In this document: piece by piece, positions 32,614-44,589 of the stretch
Layout of the letters: every line of letters begins with the position of its first letter
Position numbering within the stretch: the first letter of the stretch is position 1
Assembly: GCA_030248295.1 (NCBI GenBank)
Contig: JASANH010000938.1
Coordinates: forward strand, 1,860,001 to 1,924,000
Direction of reading: 5' to 3'
Source: Mesodorylaimus sp. YZB2_4
Taxonomy: Eukaryota > Nematoda > Enoplea > Dorylaimida > Dorylaimidae
Length of the DNA stretch: 64,000 bases
Position numbers and translations under genes: made by a program
Notes under the pieces: model-generated
What the model was told of the DNA's origin: nothing
Databases searched by the model: none
What the model saw: only the letters and a program-made list of their open reading frames with translations

Positions 32614-34510
32614 TCACTCGACATCATCATAATCTCTGGTTAAAGATTTCGATTCTTCATGCTTCTGACCCATGCGATCTTCAGGCACTAACTTGGCGTA
32701 TCTGAGGACACGTCTTCGACGACGTTGACAGATCAGCCCGTGGTACCACATGCACAGTGTCGTGACCACACCTGAAACCGGGCCTTTTAAGTGGACCTAT
32801 GGCGAGTACAGGGGACACAAGTACCAATGAAAACGAGCAACGCGCCGCCGACGATCAACGCCACTTGATAGAACTTCATGTGGGTCTTGGACTCGACTCC
32901 ATTCATGAACTCTTGCAACTTGACTTTGGCCTTCTCCAAGTACTGTTGAGACTTGCCCAAGAAACCAGAAGCCTACAACAGGGGCATGTACACACTAGAC
33001 TGCAAGTACTCCTAGCTGCCTAGCCTAGGCGCCTAGCCATAGGCTGCATACATGAATGTGCAATGAGCCGTGCGCATTGTTAGCTGGTGTATAATGCACA
33101 TGGAAATGATGTTGCCACGAAAAGGAAACCTGACGTTGTTTTGCAAGCCATCGGAAAACATAGTCCGCTCTCGGCCGACCTTGCCGGCAGTACCGCAATG
33201 CGGCTAGTCCCCGTGTGATTCTGCCACCCTTGGACAATCTCCATAGAAACACCTTGCGCACACGCCAACACCTTTGCTCGAAAATAGTCTCCTACTCACC
33301 GGCGTCTCCGTGGTCGCCTTGATCGGGATAGTAACACTGGACTGGCACTGCGCAGTGTCGGCTTGTACTCTGCACGTCTTCTTACTGCGTTCCATATCCG
33401 TGTAGAACCACTCCCAAATGCCAAACCTGAAAGACCACTCCGTTACCTACCACTGGGAGGGGCGCCTGCCTGCTTGACTTTGATGACAGTCCAACTAGCC
33501 AACCCCTCTTCTGCAGCCCCTGAAAACAGTCCTACTCACCGGGCCAACTCCGAGGGCGACACCTGACACACGGATTGCAGGCAGGTCAAGATGTAAGCGT
33601 ACGGCTCGCAAGTCGAGTTGCACATGCCTTTGGTCACGTCCCAGCACAGGACCTGGAATAGCAACCTGTCAGTCACGACTCGGCCAGGCCATCCCTGGCT
33701 TACTTGATTTCTCGAATAGAACCTTGACTTCAGGTAGGCCGCCGCTGTAAAGTGCACAGCTTCTGACAACTTGGCCAAACACAATTGCGTGCTGTTCTCG
33801 TTCTCCTTGACACGCCTGTGCATGGAAGTCAGTACGTCGATTATGTTCAGGTGCAGCCCCGCGATTCCGCTCACTGTCTGCGAGACCTACAAAGAATTAG
33901 ATGTGATGGGCGGTCCTGAATTCACACACGACAAGGGGGTGGCCAAGAATACGGGCCCCCACGCACTCACCTCATCATCAGATCCACAAAGATGGACCAT
34001 TCCTTCCGAGTTCTTCTTCAGGCACTTGCTGAAATCGCTGATATTCTCCACGTGATGCCACCACAGTTGGGCCCGCTCGACCAGCTGAGTCTGGTTGACC
34101 TAAACGAGAGACGCGTCATGACTGGCCGCCATCCCTGCCCCAAACCACAGCACCTTGGCATTCGAGCAGTCCCCGCTGGAACACTTGTCCATGAACTGCG
34201 CCACGATAGCCCCGTCCAACAACCCAAACTCGGCTCCCCCCTTCCACCCTTCGATCGAGAAAATCGAATCGATCGATGTCCGATTGGCGCAAAAACTGAA
34301 CCGTTGTTCGTAATCCGTTGGCCATCTGCACCCCTGCACGTCCTCGATGGCCATCTCCTTGCCGAACCACTCTTCCTTGGCACTGGCCGGTGCCGAGCCA
34401 GAGGACGGGGTGGACGCATTGACGGCCCCCGCCGAGTTCGAAGTGGACGATTGACTCCCGGTCACCACACCCAAGCCCAACACACAAGTCAGCAGAACAA
34501 GCTTGGCCAT
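32614..34510 (-). CDS. Uncharacterised type I single-pass membrane protein
   Basis: I do not recognise this family. Seven minus-strand exons join in phase: 34510-34154, 34099-33971, 33886-33704, 33652-33540, 33426-33300, 32972-32825, 32771-32614 (404 aa). A signal peptide (MAKLVLLTCVLGLGVVTGSQ) and a Ser/Thr/Ala-rich stretch precede a cysteine-bearing ectodomain with motifs QGCRWP, FSFCANRTS, DFSKCLKK, MCNSTCEPY and CLQSVC, several N-x-S/T sites, and a Lys/Gln-rich helix just before the membrane (YLEKAKVKLQEFM). One TM segment (FYQVALIVGGALLVFIGVV..LCMWY) is followed by RRRRR, a stop-transfer signal, and a ~35-residue charged tail ending DYDDVE. Cell-surface placement is inferred. The first intron begins inside a long open frame (34153), so frame-only calls overrun it. 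Gene structure is well supported by phase; function is open. Confidence 0.75.
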
Positions 34511-35136
34511 GGCCGACTACTCGACGACAATGCTAGTCTTCTACTACGCAGTCTCTTCTCCTTGCACAGACACCAGTTCATAGGCAGCCCGGGGTCGCTT
34601 TGTCACTACCAGCAGACCTGCTCGGGTTCACCCTGCTGACTAGGATGGGCGGGTTTGCACACGCGCAGCTGCCACTCCGGCTCCAATCACTGCTCGATAG
34701 AGAAGACCGTACACAACGGAATCTCGCCACGCCCGCTAGAACCAACTATCGCGGCCTCCCCTGTCGCTTCTCGAATCGTTTTCTGAATTAATTTCATGCC
34801 AATAACAACCCGCACACCTGCCAACCAGCTCAAAGAAATCGTCGCGCACATTTTTGATTGCAAAGCCTTCCGTTTTTCAAAGTTCACAGAAAACCGAAAT
34901 GAAATCCCAGTCCGACTTATTTTTGGCCGCCCAGTCATCCACAATAGGCAGCCAGACGCTTGCTTCTCATGGCGAAGCACAGCATCCCTGGCTCACTCAT
35001 GTCAGGCACTAAAACAACCCCAACTTTGCAAGTTACATTCAATTCATTGCAGTCAAAATTGAAAAAAAAACATTCACAAAACCGAAACCATACTCAGAAT
35101 CAGACCAATGAACCGTCCTCTCTTTGTCCATTCATT
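34511..35136. other. Intergenic between two minus-strand genes
   Basis: 626 bp: promoter of the membrane-protein gene and 3' flank of the SPOP-like gene. No exon is recognised. Confidence 0.4.
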
Positions 35137-36446
35137 TCAACGACTCCGACGCGTTCTCTTCCTTGAAGGCGGCTTCGACGTTTCAGCCGGCGCGTCGTCA
35201 CTGCCCGTATCAACCGATGCTGGACCGGAAGCCGAAGGCAACGGCGACGAAAAGGAGACGGACAAGGAACGTGGCGTACCGCATCCACCCAACACCACTT
35301 CCAAAATGTCACTGGCCAAAACAGGATTGCTCTCCTTCAATGTTTTCCATTCCACCGTGTCCAACAATTGCGAATGACTCTCCGAAATGAACTTGATGGC
35401 CGCATCGCGTAGTCGTTGAGCTCGATAAGTATCGGCGAAGATGAGCAGTTGGCAAGCCGTCGCTATGCTGACCGATGTGCACAACGCCGTTTCGCTCATG
35501 TCCTTCAACTTGGCCACGCCGTACTTTTCGGCCAAAGGTAACAAATCCTCGGCGTGTCGTTCCAATTGCGATACCACACCCGTGTACATAAACTCCAACA
35601 TGGCCTTGACAGCTTGTTCCGTCGTATCGGGCATATCGACCACCCCGTTGCGGGCCTCGCTCGTCGTCGTATGCTCGAACATTTGCCGGAACACATCGCT
35701 GTGCAACGCCAATATGCACCGATGACATTTCAACAGCTCGTCCCCAATTTTGATGACGCAATCGCTCAACATATTCGTCTCCAATAGCGGCTTCAAATCC
35801 ACCGCCGACGTCTGATTCGGACCAGAACTTAGGGCCAACGGATCCGGCGATGCCTTCCACAACGAACCAGGCGGAACGAACTCCACTTCGCACACCACGT
35901 GCAGACTGCCATCCTCGTGCACGGCTTGAGTGATCCGATCGTAGGCGATCTTGAACTTGCCACGCCCCTGTTGATGCACGAATTCCTTGTTGTCACGGCA
36001 AACGTTGTACACCTGAAATGAACCAAAGTCATGGGTTGCATGGACCCCGCTCCCCACCCAATGCCATAAGGTGCAGCCCCGAGTCCAAGATTACTAACCG
36101 ATAACGGCGGAGGGCAGATACAATAGACGCGGAATTCGGTCATAATCGGTTCTTGAACTCCTTTCATTCCAATTTGACGCAAAAACAGCGACACATTATT
36201 GACATCCTCCTCCCGTTTCCCTTTCGGATATATATGCAATTCCCACACGATATCTTTCGCCTGCGGCACGAAGAAATGATCGCTGACCAAATCTTGACCA
36301 AGACGAGATAGCCGCATCAGCTTATCGAAATTGCTGATTTTCCAATCCAATTTGGCGCAAACAAGATTCATCGAAGTCATCTGTTTACTGACCGTCTCCA
36401 TTTGACACTTCCCAATCGGCTGGTCAACTGCGTCAAACAATTGCAC
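35137..36446 (-). CDS. SPOP-like MATH-BTB protein (CUL3 adaptor)
   Basis: Two exons, 36446-36099 and 36012-35137, with an 86-nt intron; in phase, 407 aa from ATG 36446 (an in-frame ATG at 36401 is the other candidate). The N-terminal MATH domain (about residues 25-160) has LDWKISNFDKL, VWELHIYPKGK and VNNVSLFLRQIG. The BTB domain (about 200-310) has NMLSDCVIKIGDELLKCHRC, ILALHSDVFRQMFEH, AMLEFMYTGVV and LLPLAEKYGVAKLKDMSETA. A 3-box/BACK-like tail follows (ACQLLIFADTYRAQRL). In SPOP, MATH binds substrates and BTB-3-box binds CUL3 to form a ubiquitin ligase; here that is inferred. The basic terminus SRKRTRRSR resembles the nuclear signal of SPOP. Identity to SPOP is modest, so this is a family-level call. 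Confidence 0.88.
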
Positions 36447-37194
36447 TCAAAACACTCTTCAAACAGCCTGGACACAAGTACGATCGGTTCAAACCGATTA
36501 GTCCATATAAACCCAAAATGCCAAACACATTTTACTATCAGCCAGCCAAACGATCACGCAGATTTCAAAGCCAAGATAATATTCAACATAATTCATTACA
36601 ACAGTCCTTCAAGTTACTCCATCCACGACAGCCCCATCCAGAATTGGCGCAAAACTTTCCAAGTACATTTGTATGAGTCCGAATTTCAGCTACAATGTTT
36701 TTGGACACACTATTGCCAGGCTCGCCTACAACTGACACCCACCCCTCGCCAATTCATCGCTTTTCACGAGACCAAATCCAGTATACAGCAAAACATGACA
36801 GGCGTCCGAATCTCAGTGATGTCTCCTTCTCGACGAATCATACCCACCACGACCATCTCGATCCCGACCGTGTTGCTGCCGAGGTTCCGGCACCTGTGCT
36901 ATGTCCTGGCCACCAAAAAATGCCTCCGGGGGCGGCTGAAAGTCCAAAACAAGTAAGCATTGAATGGGTCCAGGGTCAACTCATTGTCAAACTCGTCCAC
37001 GACTGCAAGAGATATGCGACAGCCGAGTCCAGTACGACGACGACGAGTTAGATCCCAGAATACATCTGTCACATCAGTCCGACCCACATCAACTACCACA
37101 ACTCCTCTTTATCTATTCAGTCCAGAAAACTAAATTAATCAGAATTTGTATTTTCAGCAAAATTCATTGATGAAAGATTTGATCGCCAGCAATC
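36447..37194. other. Intergenic, 3' flank of the NONO-like gene
   Basis: 748 bp. A possible terminal exon of the NONO-like gene may lie near 37130 (acceptor aatttag, then codons to TAA). Otherwise nothing is recognised. Confidence 0.35.
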
Positions 37195-39514
37195 TCACCA
37201 GTTTTTGTGTCTCCCATCAAGCATTACACATATCCATATCCACCCCCGCCGAAACCAACCATGCATGATTATCCAGCAGTGCCTTACCTGATGTCCAAGC
37301 AAGCCGATTCCAGGAGGTGGGACGCCCGTAGGCACACCAAAGCCAGCAGCTGAAAACCAAGTCCCCCATATTAGTTAGCCCACACTCCGCCCGCAACACA
37401 ACCCATTACCAGCCGAGTCATTCTGGAACATTTGTAACAATTTCTGAACACCGTGCACGAGATTGTTATCCTCTGAAAGGCAAAATGGCACACCTGACAG
37501 GCGACAGCAAGGCACCAAGACACGGTCAGTGCGGTACCTCGAGGTGGCGGCCGACCAAACTGCATGTTATCAGGACGGCCAGGAACGGGAGGATACTGCT
37601 GTTGATGTGGTGGCGGCTGTCCCACGTTGCCCTATTTTAAAAGTCCAACTGTGACGGCATCAGAATATCGCGAATAAACATAATATAGCCCTACCACTCC
37701 TCGGGGAAATCCTCCAGGAAACAGCCCGGCTACAATCGAAGCTTGCGAAACTGGCGATGTGATAACATTACGCATCCTTTCTTCTCCTTGACGTCGCATC
37801 AATTCTAAACGCTCGCGACGTGCCGCCTCTAAACGCTCCAATTCCTCTTGCCGCCGTTTCAAGTCTACAAGGTAAAGCCCCAGAGTCACAGCCAGAAGAC
37901 AGTCAGAAGCGCACTAACCCTCTCTTAGCATAGCGGCCTGGTACTCCTGATAAGCCAATTCCATATCGTTCTCCAACCGCTCCCGAGCCTCCTTTAGCTC
38001 TTGCTCCAACTGATCCCGTTTCACTCGTTCCATTTGATACAACTCCTTCCACCGATTCCCAAAATCAAACTCGAACGTTCCAGGAACCGCGAATCGAGGA
38101 GGCTGCGATCTCTCGCTAGAAACAGAAACACACTGCCGCAAGACAACGCTCGAGTTCAAGCCACAAAATAAACCAACGTGTGATAATGAGGATTCTTCGT
38201 GATCATCCGTTCCACCAACCCGTCGTCATCGTCCTTCGGTTCCAGAGGTTCTATCGTGATCGGCCGCGGGTTCCTGTGCGAACAGGAGACGAATGAAAAT
38301 CGATCATGGCCAAGACAGGACCGACTATTTCTTACGCAGTTAATAAGAAGACTCCCTCGTTGATGCGACGCAACGCCTCCATCGCGCCTGGTTTCCGTTC
38401 GAATTCGACCACACCTTCGCCCGTTGGCCGACCCCGATCGTCAACGATATGCACAGCTCTCTCAACTTCGCCGAAGATAGAAAACGCCTTGACAAAAACG
38501 TACATACAGGTGTGACAGGACGTATATGGGCCGAAACCAACCAAGGTACCTGGTGCAATAACTCGTTCGATGCCATATTCGACAACCCTTTAACTTTGAC
38601 GGCTGCACCGTGAACGGCAAAACGAACCCGAATCGGACGACCTTTTACCATAAACCCATCTAGTTCCTCCTTCGCGACTTCCGCGTGAGCTCGAGTATCC
38701 TATACGAAAAGATACCGTTGCAGAAAAACTTATTGCGGAGTCGAGAAGAAAGTCAGGATAAATTATACCAAACGGACGAAGCCAAATCCCTTTCCGGACA
38801 AATAGCATTCAGCTATTTCGCCGAACTTTCCGAACAATTCGCGAAGGTCCTCTTCCTTTAGATCACTAGGCAAATTTCCGACAAAAAGACGACAACGTCC
38901 CGTGAAACGCTTTTTCGTAGTATCTAAGCCTTGTATCCACGGCGGAGTACTTTCTTCTTGCATTCTCGCAACCATAGACGCTTCATCGAGCTTCACTGTA
39001 TGTCCAAGAGGCGATCTTTAAGAAAAATTAAAATGGAAGAACGAAACTGTCGCAAAACAGGAGCTCCTCGGTCTGCTAGGGTTTTAAACGCCTCGAAACA
39101 TGAAACCTCATCACACAAAAATTTAAAATAAAATTTTCGCTTAGAAATACTTTTGATACGCCTAATGGTGACAGTTCACTCCGCGTGCTTGATATGAAAA
39201 CATCCGGCACCTATATTAGTAGGTACTGTTGGCCTACATAACCCCGAATCAATCCCCTAAATCTCCAAATTTTGCAGCTGAAACTTTTATTGTGCTGTTT
39301 ACCTGTCTCGACCACTTCCGCTGCCAGCACTTACGCCGGCGCCTGAGGATTGATCTCGATCCCTCGAACGTGGCGATCCTACATGTTTTTCTCCATTTCC
39401 TCCCATGCTCGCTCGAAATCGAGATCCAGACCCATCGAAGCGATCGCGATCATCCCGACTATTTCCGTGCCGACGCCGACGGTCATTGGAAGGCGACCGA
39501 TGATTACTTGGCAT
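37195..39514 (-). CDS. DBHS family RNA-binding protein (NONO/SFPQ/PSPC1; NonA-like)
   Basis: Nuclear RNA/DNA-binding protein of the DBHS family. Minus-strand exons are 39514-39303, 39015-38769, 38699-38550, 38487-38336, 38273-38178, 38115-37919, 37864-37695, 37631-37538, 37472-37410 and 37349-37288 or beyond; phases join throughout. An Arg/Asp/Ser-rich N-terminus is followed by RRM1 ([17 protein letters not shown]), RRM2 ([20 protein letters not shown]), the NOPS segment ([10 protein letters not shown]), the coiled coil ([39 protein letters not shown]) and a Gln/Pro/Gly-rich tail. The 3' end is unsettled. Codons run in frame to TGA at 37195, but a good donor (cag|gtaagg) at 37288 suggests a further exon, possibly near 37130. 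DBHS proteins dimerise and act in transcription, splicing and paraspeckles. Confidence 0.92.
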
Positions 39515-40640
39515 TTTTAATTATGATGATTAAAATAATGATCTATACTAACCCCTTTGCAAAATGTTTTATCGACTGGATCAAAAGAAAAAATGAGCTG
39601 AAAAAGCGACAAAACCAAACCGACGCACAGTGGTAAAATTGGGTTTCAGAATCATATCCGGTAGGCGATCTTCCTACCTCCCGTGCTGTGTGGAGTTAGG
39701 GGTAGGTGTTGGTGGTCTTAAACAGATCCCTGGACTGACAGTCCAATAGCTCCGATATATCTCTCCATCAAGCTGTTATGTTTTACAGCGTTCTACCAGG
39801 GGATGGGGCTGTCACTCCTTTTGGCGGCTACCCGTGTGTACCTGTTCTAAAAATAGCAAGCGTTCAGCACCCGCTGACAAAACCGTGACTGATCGTGCCG
39901 TCCAATGGTCATTCTCTCCCACCTGATCTCGAGCATGACACCTGGCTGCACAGAGAAAGGGACTGGGACACGGCAACTAGTGCAATCGAGTGCTTCTCAA
40001 AACTTGCTCGCGCAATCAAAGAGGCTCAAGCGATACTGTGTATGGACTGTAGGAGAGTCGACTGCGGCAGCTCCTCGAACAAAGCCCAGATACGGGCTCA
40101 CCCGGGGACAGGCCTAGCAGAACGGCCCTTCTGCTAGGCCTGTCCTCGCCCGGCCTTTGGGCGCCTCCACCGTTTCTGTGGTGACTCGGAAGGACATTTC
40201 AAGCAGAATCTTATGTTAGAACGAGCCATCTGAAATGAGCACCATTCTCTTCACACTTTACACTGGCACCATTTCACTCGTTGTCAGCCCCGCGCGTGGG
40301 AATATGCCAGAGGGCTGTAGCATACTTTGCCCCTCAAATATGTCATAGGAACAAAATCTCGATGGTCTGGGGAGAGAATGTGGATACTAATCCGACTGCA
40401 GTCTCTACGTCGTTTGGGGTCTAGTTGGCAGTGTTCCCACGCATGTTATGATGGTGATCAAGTGTACCCCTGTCCATAAAAGGTGCTTGCGCTGGTACTG
40501 GTGTCGGGGCTAATACACCCCGGCCCGCAAAGGGACCCCCTTCTGCGTGGGAGGATTGTTGTCTGCTTGCAAGCGGGAAGTACTAAATCTTGAAAAATTA
40601 AAAGTGAAAGTCCATCGAATCCGTTTCTTTCTCGCCGAAG
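39515..40640. other. Intergenic between NONO-like and CDK5RAP1
   Basis: 1.1 kb between divergently transcribed genes. It holds the palindrome at 40106-40145. No credible coding exon is seen. Confidence 0.45.
40106..40145. repeat. Perfect inverted repeat, 17-bp arms, 6-nt spacer
   Basis: ggacaggcctagcagaa, then cggccc, then ttctgctaggcctgtcc. It lies in intergenic DNA with no terminator context. Origin is unknown. Confidence 0.9.
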
Positions 40641-43600
40641 ATGTTTGTTAAAAATAGAAACCTAGCGACCTTATTTAAACTTTACAACTTGCACATTGCA
40701 TATTTTCCTCGTCATCATGCCGACACGTGTGGAATACCATCGATTGCAAGCAATGGCGACGAAAAGAAGAAACTGTCTCTCAAAGATTTTATGATCAAGA
40801 AACAAGTGGAGATTGGTGAAAAGGCACATCCGACTTCATCCCCTTATGTCCCGAGCCATGCATTGAGGGCCGATGGGAGAAAGGGTTGGTGTTAAGGAAT
40901 GCCCGATCTCATGATTGTTATAGTGTAGTCCACTTTTTCAGTCTTTTTTGAAACATACGGTTGTCAAATGAACGTGTCAGACACTGAGATCGCGCGAGCA
41001 GTGCTCAAGAATGTTGGCTACGAGGAAGCGAATAATGCCTCCGAGGTAAGTGTATTTTTGGGAATCCGAGAACGAGTTCAATATTGTTCGTGAATCAGGC
41101 CGATGTAGTCCTTCTGGTAACTTGCGCTATTCGGGAAGGTGCCGAAGAGAAGATCTGGCAACGCCTAGAACAACTGAAATTACGGAAACTAACAAGAGCG
41201 AAGACGGGAACTGAGCATCGACTGCGGATTGGCATCCTTGGTTAGCTATGGCCCCGATACGCAGTACGCCCTACTAATTTATTTCTTGCAGGATGCATGG
41301 CGGAACGACTGAAAGAAAAGATTTTGGAGAAGCGACCGTACGTCGATTTGATTGCGGGGCCAGGTAAAACGAGCAGGGTTCTACTCACTACTTCCCCAGC
41401 ATGCAAATGTCAGGCGGGCGTGACGAGGGATTTCTGCTTCCCAAATATGGGCATAGTGACCAGTACCTGCATGGTTCAGACGTGCAGCAGATATTGTGCC
41501 TTCCCAGCTTTATTGCCTGGATGTCATTCCGAGCCTTCAAACTTTGCAGATGCGTATCGCGATTTACCCAGAATGTTATCAGTCACTGAGGATCGGCAAA
41601 CTGCGAGTAAGTCTGGCCTTTTATGCGCCTTTTGGTCTGTTCGCAAAATGTGTTTGTGTTTTAGTCAACGTGATGCTCTCATTGGACGAAACTTACGCCG
41701 ATATCACGCCAATGCGAGTCGATCCGAATGCGGTCAGTGCATACGTGTAAGTGATCCATCGTAAATCTTCGTGGGATATTATTTACGGCTGTACACCGCG
41801 ATGTGTTGTTAGATGACATACTCGCACGCTTGTGCGCTCCGCCCAGGAGCGATGCTGGATCTTGCTCGTAGCCCTACCCAGCTGGTCAGGTCTGCTTCTC
41901 TGAAGGCCATTGGCAACGTTGTTTCGTCCGTACTGCACACTGACTGCATGTCTCTGGACCTCTATAACGAGAGAGCCCTCTGATGTTTGGGTGCGGCATC
42001 GAGTTTTGTAAGATGGAGCAAGCGTTCTCGCGTACTCTCTACTATCCTCTCTAGTTCCACCACCTAGCCAGCGTGAGCTCTTCGATACCCTTTGTTCCCT
42101 GATATTAGCATTATCATTTATGTACATGTGTGTACGCACGCAGCCATCGGCACCAAGCTTGCAGGATTACATCTCGAACAATGCCAGAACCACCTGTCCT
42201 ATGTATGCACTCTGCCCAACGCAACGAGCTACCTGGCCTTTGTCGTTTATTACTGCCATAAGCACGCAACCAAGTGTAAGCAGCCCTTCAGACCGATGTG
42301 CCCATGATCATGAACTATCAAGGATCAGTGGATGAGATCAAGGGGGCTCCCTTAGTCTCCCTGACTTCATACGCCCACCGGGAATGACGATTTGCACAAG
42401 GGGCAGTTGCAGAGTTAGTGCACCACTGTGCCAGTACGTTGTACGGGTGTCTTTGCGTAACTAACCCTAATATAGTTGGCGAAAGACCACCACACTGGTC
42501 TTTCTTACTTCCCCATGCCGGTAGCAGTCCTTTCCTCTTCAGCTCAGTCATGCGTGGTTGCGAGAACATGTGCACGTACTGCATTGTGCCGTTTACGAGA
42601 GGACGCGAGCGCAGTCGGCCCATCGACTCGATCATGGATGAAATTCGGAAGCTTTCAGATCAGGTACGGCTGAATGGACCATTCTGCGAGTTGTACTCCA
42701 ACCTGTGGCTTATAGGGCGTCAAAGAAGTCACTCTTCTGGGTCAGAATGTCAACAGTTATCGAGACTTGTCTGAGAGTATTCATTTCGGCACCCCTGACA
42801 AGTCAACTCCGGTCTCCTATGCTCCTGGGTTTAAATCTGTGTACAAACCGAAAGTCGGAGGTCGTAGATTTGCTGATTTGTTGGACAAGGTCTCTCAAAT
42901 CGATCCAGAATTAAGGATTCGATTTACATCTCCACACCCCAAGGATTTTCCAGTCGAGGTCAGGTGATCTGGGTTTTGATCATCAAATGACCAAGTTCCG
43001 CTCATATTATAGGTTTTGCAACTGATTCGCGATCGCCATAATATTTGCAAGGAAATCCATCTGCCTGCTCAGAGTGGCAATACCAAGGTGCTCGAAGCGA
43101 TGGGGCGAGGTTATTCAAGAGAGAGTAAGCCGCCGATTCCTGTATCTCCATTTTCTGGGACTGACCTTCAGTGATCTTTTAGGCTACCTGGAACTGGTGG
43201 AACGCATACGCGCAATCCTACCAGGTAAGGAGCCACCTTCCAGGCACATTTTTATAACCTTGTTGTCTTAGCACTATTTCAGACGTCAGTTTGACCAGCG
43301 ACTTTATATCGGGCTTCTGCGGTGAAACCGAGGAGGCGCACGAAGATACAAAGAGTCTCATTAGATTAGTCAAGTACAGTTATTGCTATACCTTCGCGTA
43401 TAGCATGCGTGAGGTAAGTTCTGGTTATGGTTCTACGGATTCTCTGAGCACCCGCAGTTTAGAAAACGCGAGCTCATCGTCGTCTCGTCGACGACGTACC
43501 GCAAGAAACGAAAATTCGACGCCTGAATGAACTGCACGCGGTGTTTCGAGAAACGGCATCTGAACTGAACGAGTCCCTCATCGGCAGTGTGCAAGTTGTG

Positions 43601-43971
43601 CTTGTGGAAAAAGTAGCACCTTTGCTTTACGCTGTTTCTTACTGACTTATCCACCCCTCCGTTTCAGGAAAGCAAACGGTCAGCTAGCAATTTAACTGGC
43701 CGGTGCCACGGCAATACAAAGGTCATATTTCCGAAGCGGATCGTCAATAATAGAATGCCAGTGAAGGGAGATTATGTGCTGGTCAAGGTAGGCTATCCAA
43801 TGTGACGTGTACTGTGGTGCTCTGATCAATTTACTTGATGTCTCGCAGATCGATTCCTGTTCATCCGAAGTTCTCAAAGGGCAGCCGTTGAAGGTGACTA
43901 CGCTGACCGAAGCGATGAAAGATGCGGTCTCGGATGGTGGCATGTTGGGCCAAAGAGTTATGTCTTGTTGA
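40641..43971 (+). CDS. CDK5RAP1: CDK5RAP1: mitochondrial tRNA ms2i6A methylthiotransferase (MiaB type)
   Basis: Radical-SAM enzyme that methylthiolates i6A37 of mitochondrial tRNAs. Fourteen exons: 40641-40884, 40942-41045, 41099-41240, 41292-41363, 41550-41606, 41665-41746, 42543-42663, 42716-42958, 43013-43124, 43183-43224, 43283-43413, 43463-43612, 43668-43787, 43849-43971; in phase, 580 aa (human 601). UPF0004 cluster cysteines are Cys89 (ETYGCQMN), Cys125 (VTCAIR) and Cys165 (GCMAER). The radical-SAM CxxxCxxC is Cys240/244/247 ([11 protein letters not shown]). Further family blocks are [75 protein letters not shown] and [13 protein letters not shown] domain (GDYVLVKI) closes the protein. 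The N-terminus is basic and hydrophobic, compatible with mitochondrial import. Intron 6 is unusually long (796 nt). Confidence 0.96.
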
Positions 43972-44589
43972 TTGTGGGCGTCACCTTGTGTCATAGCCTA
44001 CATTTATACTGTAGCTTGCGTGCGTCATATAGAAGTCCTATTAGTGGAAGGCGCTGCCAAATTTGCGTGGTCAGTGCATTATGCATGGGACTTCGCGAAA
44101 TGCCGCAATGACCATTTGCGTCAGCCGCGGCTAGCAAGGACGCCCTGCAACAGCAGCAGCCTGCAGGGTTTGTGTGGAAGCCCTGGTGGGCAGTGGGGTA
44201 ACAGAGCGTGACGTAGCTGTGATCGTTCACGTGACCTTCGTGGCCTCTCGGACAGTGAGTCAGACTCCATTTGTGATAAATATTTCAAAACTATAGTCAT
44301 AAAGCTTTCCAAGAAGAAAGCTCAGTCAATGGCGATAGTCTACACGCCACGTGGCTCACAAACGTTCACTTTATCATCACAGATTGCACAGTCTTACAGT
44401 GGTTATGTGTACAGAATCACAGTGAATATCGTTGTGCACGTACCCGAATAGAGTAGACCGTATGTGCATGTGGCGTTATCAGTCTCCGATCGCAGTGCCA
44501 GCTGGCGTGAGTCTGATCCGCGTCATCGAATCATCCATATCTACGAGGGAAGGCAGTGAGGAAAGCCCATCGGAGTGTCCTTAGTGAAC
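43972..44589. other. Convergent intergenic region CDK5RAP1 / GPCR A
   Basis: 618 bp of 3' flanks. A 53-nt stretch after the GPCR A stop looks intron-like (gtaagt..ctcgtag), but splicing it would create an immediate stop in the joined frame. Confidence 0.4.

Noticed and set aside
39515-40640. CRISPR-like or satellite repeats
   Set aside because: No regularly spaced direct repeats were found anywhere; only isolated palindromes and dispersed repeats.
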